Positions 60,512-64,000 of a DNA stretch of 64,000 nt are shown piece after piece. How positions within the stretch are numbered: position 1 is the stretch's first letter; every line of letters starts with the position of its first letter. The stretch comes from Kitasatospora sp. GP82 (GTDB lineage: Bacteria > Actinomycetota > Actinomycetes > Streptomycetales > Streptomycetaceae). The translations under genes and the position numbers were made by a program. Under the pieces are notes generated by a model. The model ran no database searches. It saw nothing but the letters and a program-made list of their open reading frames with translations, and was not told the origin of the DNA. The DNA lies in NCBI RefSeq assembly GCF_029892105.1, contig NZ_JARZAJ010000012.1, positions 1 to 64,000 on the forward strand, given 5' to 3'.

Positions 60512-61396
60512 GTGACAGTGTCCGACGTGGGCGAGAGCGCCCCAGAGCTGGTGATCATCTCCGGGATGTCCGGAGCCGGCCGCAGCACCGCAGCCAAGTG
60601 CCTGGAGGACTTGGGCTGGTTCGTCGTGGACAACCTGCCTCCGGCTCTCATTCCGACCATGGTCGATCTCGGCGCCCGCTCCCAGGGCGCGGTGCCCCGG
60701 ATCGGCGTCGTGGTGGACGTCCGGGGCCGCAAGTTCTTCGACGACCTGCTGACTTCCCTGGACGAGCTGGAGAAGCGCGGGGTGAGACTCAGGGTGGTCT
60801 TCCTGGAGTCCTCGGACGACGCCCTGGTGCGCCGTTTCGAGTCCGTCCGCCGCCCGCACCCGCTGCAGGGCGACGGCCGGATCGTGGACGGCATCAGCCA
60901 GGAGCGCGAGCTGCTGCGCGACCTGCGCGGCGAGGCCGATCTGGTGATCGACACCTCCAACCTCAACGTCCATCAGCTCAGGGGCAAGATGGACGCCCAG
61001 TTCAGCGACCACGACGAGCCCGAGCTGCGGGCCACCGTGATGTCCTTCGGCTTCAAGTACGGCCTCCCGGTCGACGCCGACCTGGTGGTGGACTGCCGCT
61101 TCCTGCCCAACCCGCACTGGGTGCCAGAGCTGCGCGCCCGTACCGGTACCGACAGCGACGTGGCGGACTACGTCTTCCAGCAGCCCGGCGCCAACGAGTT
61201 CCTCAACGGTTACGCGGAGCTGCTGCGGATTGTGACCGAGGGGTACCGCAGGGAGGGAAAGCGGTACATGACCCTTGCCGTAGGCTGCACCGGTGGCAAG
61301 CATCGAAGCGTCGCCATGTCCGAGCGGCTGACGAAGCGTCTGATCGCGGACGGCGTGGAAACGGTGCTGGTCCACCGCGACATGGGCAGGGAGTAA
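60512..61396 (+). CDS. rapZ: RNase adapter protein RapZ / nucleotide-binding YvcJ family
   Basis: This protein of about 294 residues has Walker A ISGMSGAGRSTAAKCLEDLG, Walker B-like RIGVVVDVRGRKF, and conserved RRPHPLQ, SFGFKYGLPVDADLV and CTGGKHRSVAMSE. RapZ controls amino-sugar synthesis through small RNAs in Escherichia coli; in actinobacteria its role is less clear. GTG at 60512 fits the family start; an ATG at 60452 is possible. It is followed after 46 bp by yvcK. Confidence 0.93.
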   Translation: MTVSDVGESAPELVIISGMSGAGRSTAAKCLEDLGWFVVDNLPPALIPTMVDLGARSQGAVPRIGVVVDVRGRKFFDDLLTSLDELEKRGVRLRVVFLESSDDALVRRFESVRRPHPLQGDGRIVDGISQERELLRDLRGEADLVIDTSNLNVHQLRGKMDAQFSDHDEPELRATVMSFGFKYGLPVDADLVVDCRFLPNPHWVPELRARTGTDSDVADYVFQQPGANEFLNGYAELLRIVTEGYRREGKRYMTLAVGCTGGKHRSVAMSERLTKRLIADGVETVLVHRDMGRE

Positions 61397-61442
61397 GTCC
61401 TGCGGGAGTGACATCACCGTCCCGCCGGCCGCTTCCAGGGGT

Positions 61443-62534
61443 ATGAAACAGGAACGTGGGGTCGGTGTGACGGGATACTCGCCAGTACGGCAGCAGCTCC
61501 AGCACAAGTCTGCCGACCGGCGGGATCACCCTGCACCCAGGCCCCGCCCCGGCGCGCCCAGAATCACCGCGCTGGGCGGGGGCCAGGGCCTGTCCGCCTC
61601 GCTCTCGGCGCTGCGCCGGCTGACCACCGAGCTGACCGCCGTGGTCACCGTCGCCGACGACGGAGGCTCCAGCGGACGGCTGCGGGCCGAGCTCGGCGTG
61701 CTGCCCCCCGGGGATCTGCGCAAGGCGCTGGCCGCGCTCTGCGGCGACGACGACTGGGGCCGCACCTGGTCCGAGGTGATCCAGCAGCGCTTCACCGGCG
61801 ACGGCGAGCTCGGCGGCCACGCGGTCGGCAATCTGCTGATCGTCGCGCTCTGGGAGAAGCTGGGCGACCCGGTCGAGGCCCTCAACTGGGTCGGCCGGCT
61901 GCTCAACGTGCAGGGCCGGGTGCTGCCGATGTCGGCCGTTCCGCTGGACATCGAGGCGCAGGTCCGCGGCCACGACCCGGCGCGCCCGGACGAGATCAGC
62001 TTCGTCCGGGGGCAGGCCGACGTGGCGGTGACCCCCGGCACGGTGCAGTCGATCCGGCTGCTGCCCGAGGAGCCGCCGGCCGTACCGGAGGCGGTGACGG
62101 CGGTGCTGGAGGCGGACTGGGTGGTGCTCGGGCCGGGGTCCTGGTTCACCAGCGTGCTGCCGCACCTGCTGGTCCCCGAGCTGGCCAAGGCGCTCACCGA
62201 GACCCGGGCGCGTCGCCTGCTGACCCTCAACCTGGCCCCGCAGCCGGGCGAGACCGAGGGCTTCACCCCGCAGCGCCACCTGGAGGTGATCGCCGACCAC
62301 GCCCCCGATCTGGCGGTGGATGCGATCCTGGTGGACGAGCGGGCGGTCACCGGCGGCGCCTTCGGCGTGGCCGACCTGGAGGGCCTGGAGAAGGCCGCCG
62401 AGCGGATGGGCGCCGCCCTGGTGCTCGGCCGGGTGGCGCGCACCGACGGCACGCCGCGACACGACCCGGAGCTCTTGGCGGCTGCGTACGACCGGATTTT
62501 CCGGACACATGGAAGGATCGGCCCATGGCGATGA
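61443..62534 (+). CDS. yvcK: Gluconeogenesis factor YvcK/CofD-like protein
   Basis: This 363-residue Rossmann-type protein binds UDP-sugars and is needed for growth on gluconeogenic carbon and for cell-wall shape in other Gram-positives. Motifs are [56 protein letters not shown] and [20 protein letters not shown] at 61443 was taken; a GTG at 61467 would give a shorter N-terminus. It overlaps whiA by 10 bp, a conserved coupling. Confidence 0.93.
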   Translation: MKQERGVGVTGYSPVRQQLQHKSADRRDHPAPRPRPGAPRITALGGGQGLSASLSALRRLTTELTAVVTVADDGGSSGRLRAELGVLPPGDLRKALAALCGDDDWGRTWSEVIQQRFTGDGELGGHAVGNLLIVALWEKLGDPVEALNWVGRLLNVQGRVLPMSAVPLDIEAQVRGHDPARPDEISFVRGQADVAVTPGTVQSIRLLPEEPPAVPEAVTAVLEADWVVLGPGSWFTSVLPHLLVPELAKALTETRARRLLTLNLAPQPGETEGFTPQRHLEVIADHAPDLAVDAILVDERAVTGGAFGVADLEGLEKAAERMGAALVLGRVARTDGTPRHDPELLAAAYDRIFRTHGRIGPWR

Positions 62535-63505
62535 CGGCAGCGGTGAAGGACGAAATCAGCCGGCTCCCCGTCACCCGGGCCTGCTGCCGCAAGGCGGAGG
62601 TCTCGGCGATCCTGCGATTCGCGGGCGGTCTGCACATTGTGAGCGGCCGGATCGTGATCGAGGCGGAGCTGGACACCGGCATTGCGGCGCGGCGGCTGCG
62701 CAAGGACCTGCTGGAGATCTTCGGACACTCCTCGGATCTGGTGGTGATGGCCCCCGGCGGCCTGCGACGCGGCAGCCGGTACGTGGTGCGGGTGGTGAAG
62801 GACGGCGAACTGCTGGCCCGGCAGACCGGGCTGGTGGACGGGCGCGGAAGGCCGATCCGGGGTCTTCCCCCGGCGGTGGTCTCCGGGGCGACCTGTGATG
62901 CGGAGGCCGCCTGGCGCGGGGCTTTCCTGGCCCACGGCTCGCTGACCGAGCCGGGCAGGTCCTCCTCACTGGAGATCACCTGTCCGGGTTCCGAGGCGGC
63001 GCTGGCCCTGGTCGGCGCGGCCCGGCGGCTCGGTATCCCGGCCAAGGCCCGCGAGGTGCGCGGGGTGGACCGGGTGGTGATCCGGGACGGCGACGCGATC
63101 GGAGCGCTGCTGACCAGGCTGGGTGCGCACGAGTCGGTGCTGGCCTGGGAGGAGCGCCGGATGCGCCGCGAGGTGCGGGCCACCGCCAACCGGCTGGCCA
63201 ACTTCGACGACGCGAACCTGCGCCGCTCGGCCCGCGCGGCGGTCGCGGCCGGTGCCCGGGTGGCCAGGGCGCTGGAGATCCTCGGCGACGAGGTGCCCGA
63301 GCACCTGGCCGCCGCCGGTCAGCTGCGGATGCAGCACAAGCAGGCCTCGCTGGAGGAACTGGGGGCGCTGGCCGACCCGCCGCTGACCAAGGACGCGGTG
63401 GCCGGACGGATCCGCCGTCTGCTGGCGATGGCCGACAAGCGGGCCGCCGAGCTGGGCCTGCCCAGCACCGAGGCCAACCTCACCGACGAGATGGCGCTCA
63501 ACTGA
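62525..63505 (+). CDS. whiA: Sporulation transcription regulator WhiA
   Basis: This 326-residue protein has a degenerate LAGLIDADG homing-endonuclease-like N-terminal domain ([18 protein letters not shown]) and a C-terminal helix-turn-helix ([20 protein letters not shown] followed by GRIRRL). WhiA works with WhiB to stop aerial growth and start sporulation septation in Streptomyces. The ATG at 62525 lies inside the yvcK end, after GGAAGGATCGGCCC. Sequence and length are standard. Confidence 0.96.
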   Translation: MAMTAAVKDEISRLPVTRACCRKAEVSAILRFAGGLHIVSGRIVIEAELDTGIAARRLRKDLLEIFGHSSDLVVMAPGGLRRGSRYVVRVVKDGELLARQTGLVDGRGRPIRGLPPAVVSGATCDAEAAWRGAFLAHGSLTEPGRSSSLEITCPGSEAALALVGAARRLGIPAKAREVRGVDRVVIRDGDAIGALLTRLGAHESVLAWEERRMRREVRATANRLANFDDANLRRSARAAVAAGARVARALEILGDEVPEHLAAAGQLRMQHKQASLEELGALADPPLTKDAVAGRIRRLLAMADKRAAELGLPSTEANLTDEMALN

Positions 63506-63535
63506 CCGGTACCCAGCTGACCGGGGTCCGACTGA

Positions 63536-64000
<465 letters not shown>

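Noticed and set aside
58249..60966. 905-codon open frame antisense to uvrC and rapZ
   Set aside because: It crosses two well-recognised genes and has no domain of its own.

Overview
The window is high-GC DNA from a streptomycete (Streptomyces or Kitasatospora). The evidence is the very high G+C at third codon positions, frequent GTG and TTG starts, the chromosomal order uvrA - Rieske - uvrC - rapZ - yvcK - whiA - gap, a mycothiol-dependent maleylpyruvate isomerase-like gene, hemQ-type haem synthesis, WhiA and WhiB regulators, and TerC/TerD genes. No rRNA, tRNA or CRISPR array was seen.

Left chromosomal part (1-20990). A decayed Uma2 gene is followed by hemG-hemQ (last steps of coproporphyrin-dependent haem synthesis). 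A minus-strand cassette (2839-6196) pairs a DUF692/MNIO-type iron enzyme and its small partner with two TIGR04222 membrane proteins, one of which ends in a Cys/Ser/Gly/His-rich tail. Next come a double-GNAT acetyltransferase, a three-gene minus-strand cluster (two proteins sharing a beta-rich motif, plus an Mrr-nuclease/TerD fusion), msrB, murC, a stress-type protein, a RibD_C reductase, zapE, uvrB, terD and terC. A probable Mn2+ (yybP-ykoY) riboswitch precedes terC.

Integrated element (about 20980-52911, 31.9 kb). A large serine recombinase sits beside the left junction. An 11-bp direct repeat (CCGCCTGGGAA) marks both ends. The target is a metallo-beta-lactamase-fold hydrolase gene: its original 3' end is stranded at 20805-20990, while the element supplies a substitute 3' end at 52732-52911 that keeps the gene intact. 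The element looks like an actinomycete integrative and conjugative element. It has a primase-polymerase, a RepA-like ATPase with iteron-like repeats in its 3' end, a TraB (FtsK/SpoIIIE) DNA translocase, Spd-like membrane proteins, a WhiB-like protein, HTH regulators, an ECF-like sigma factor and many tiny translationally coupled genes. It also carries a tyrosine recombinase, a 1663-residue secreted polymorphic toxin (ricin-type lectin, coiled coil, Hint, RNase A-like C-terminus) with its probable immunity gene and an orphan immunity fragment, and a 1550-bp Tn3-derived insertion with perfect 48-bp inverted repeats and a 5-bp target duplication.

Right chromosomal part (52732-64000). The repaired hydrolase gene, a maleylpyruvate isomerase-like gene and uvrA are followed by a Rieske lipoprotein, uvrC, rapZ, yvcK, whiA and the start of gap. 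A long palindromic intergenic repeat occurs after uvrA and, in diverged form, after hemQ.
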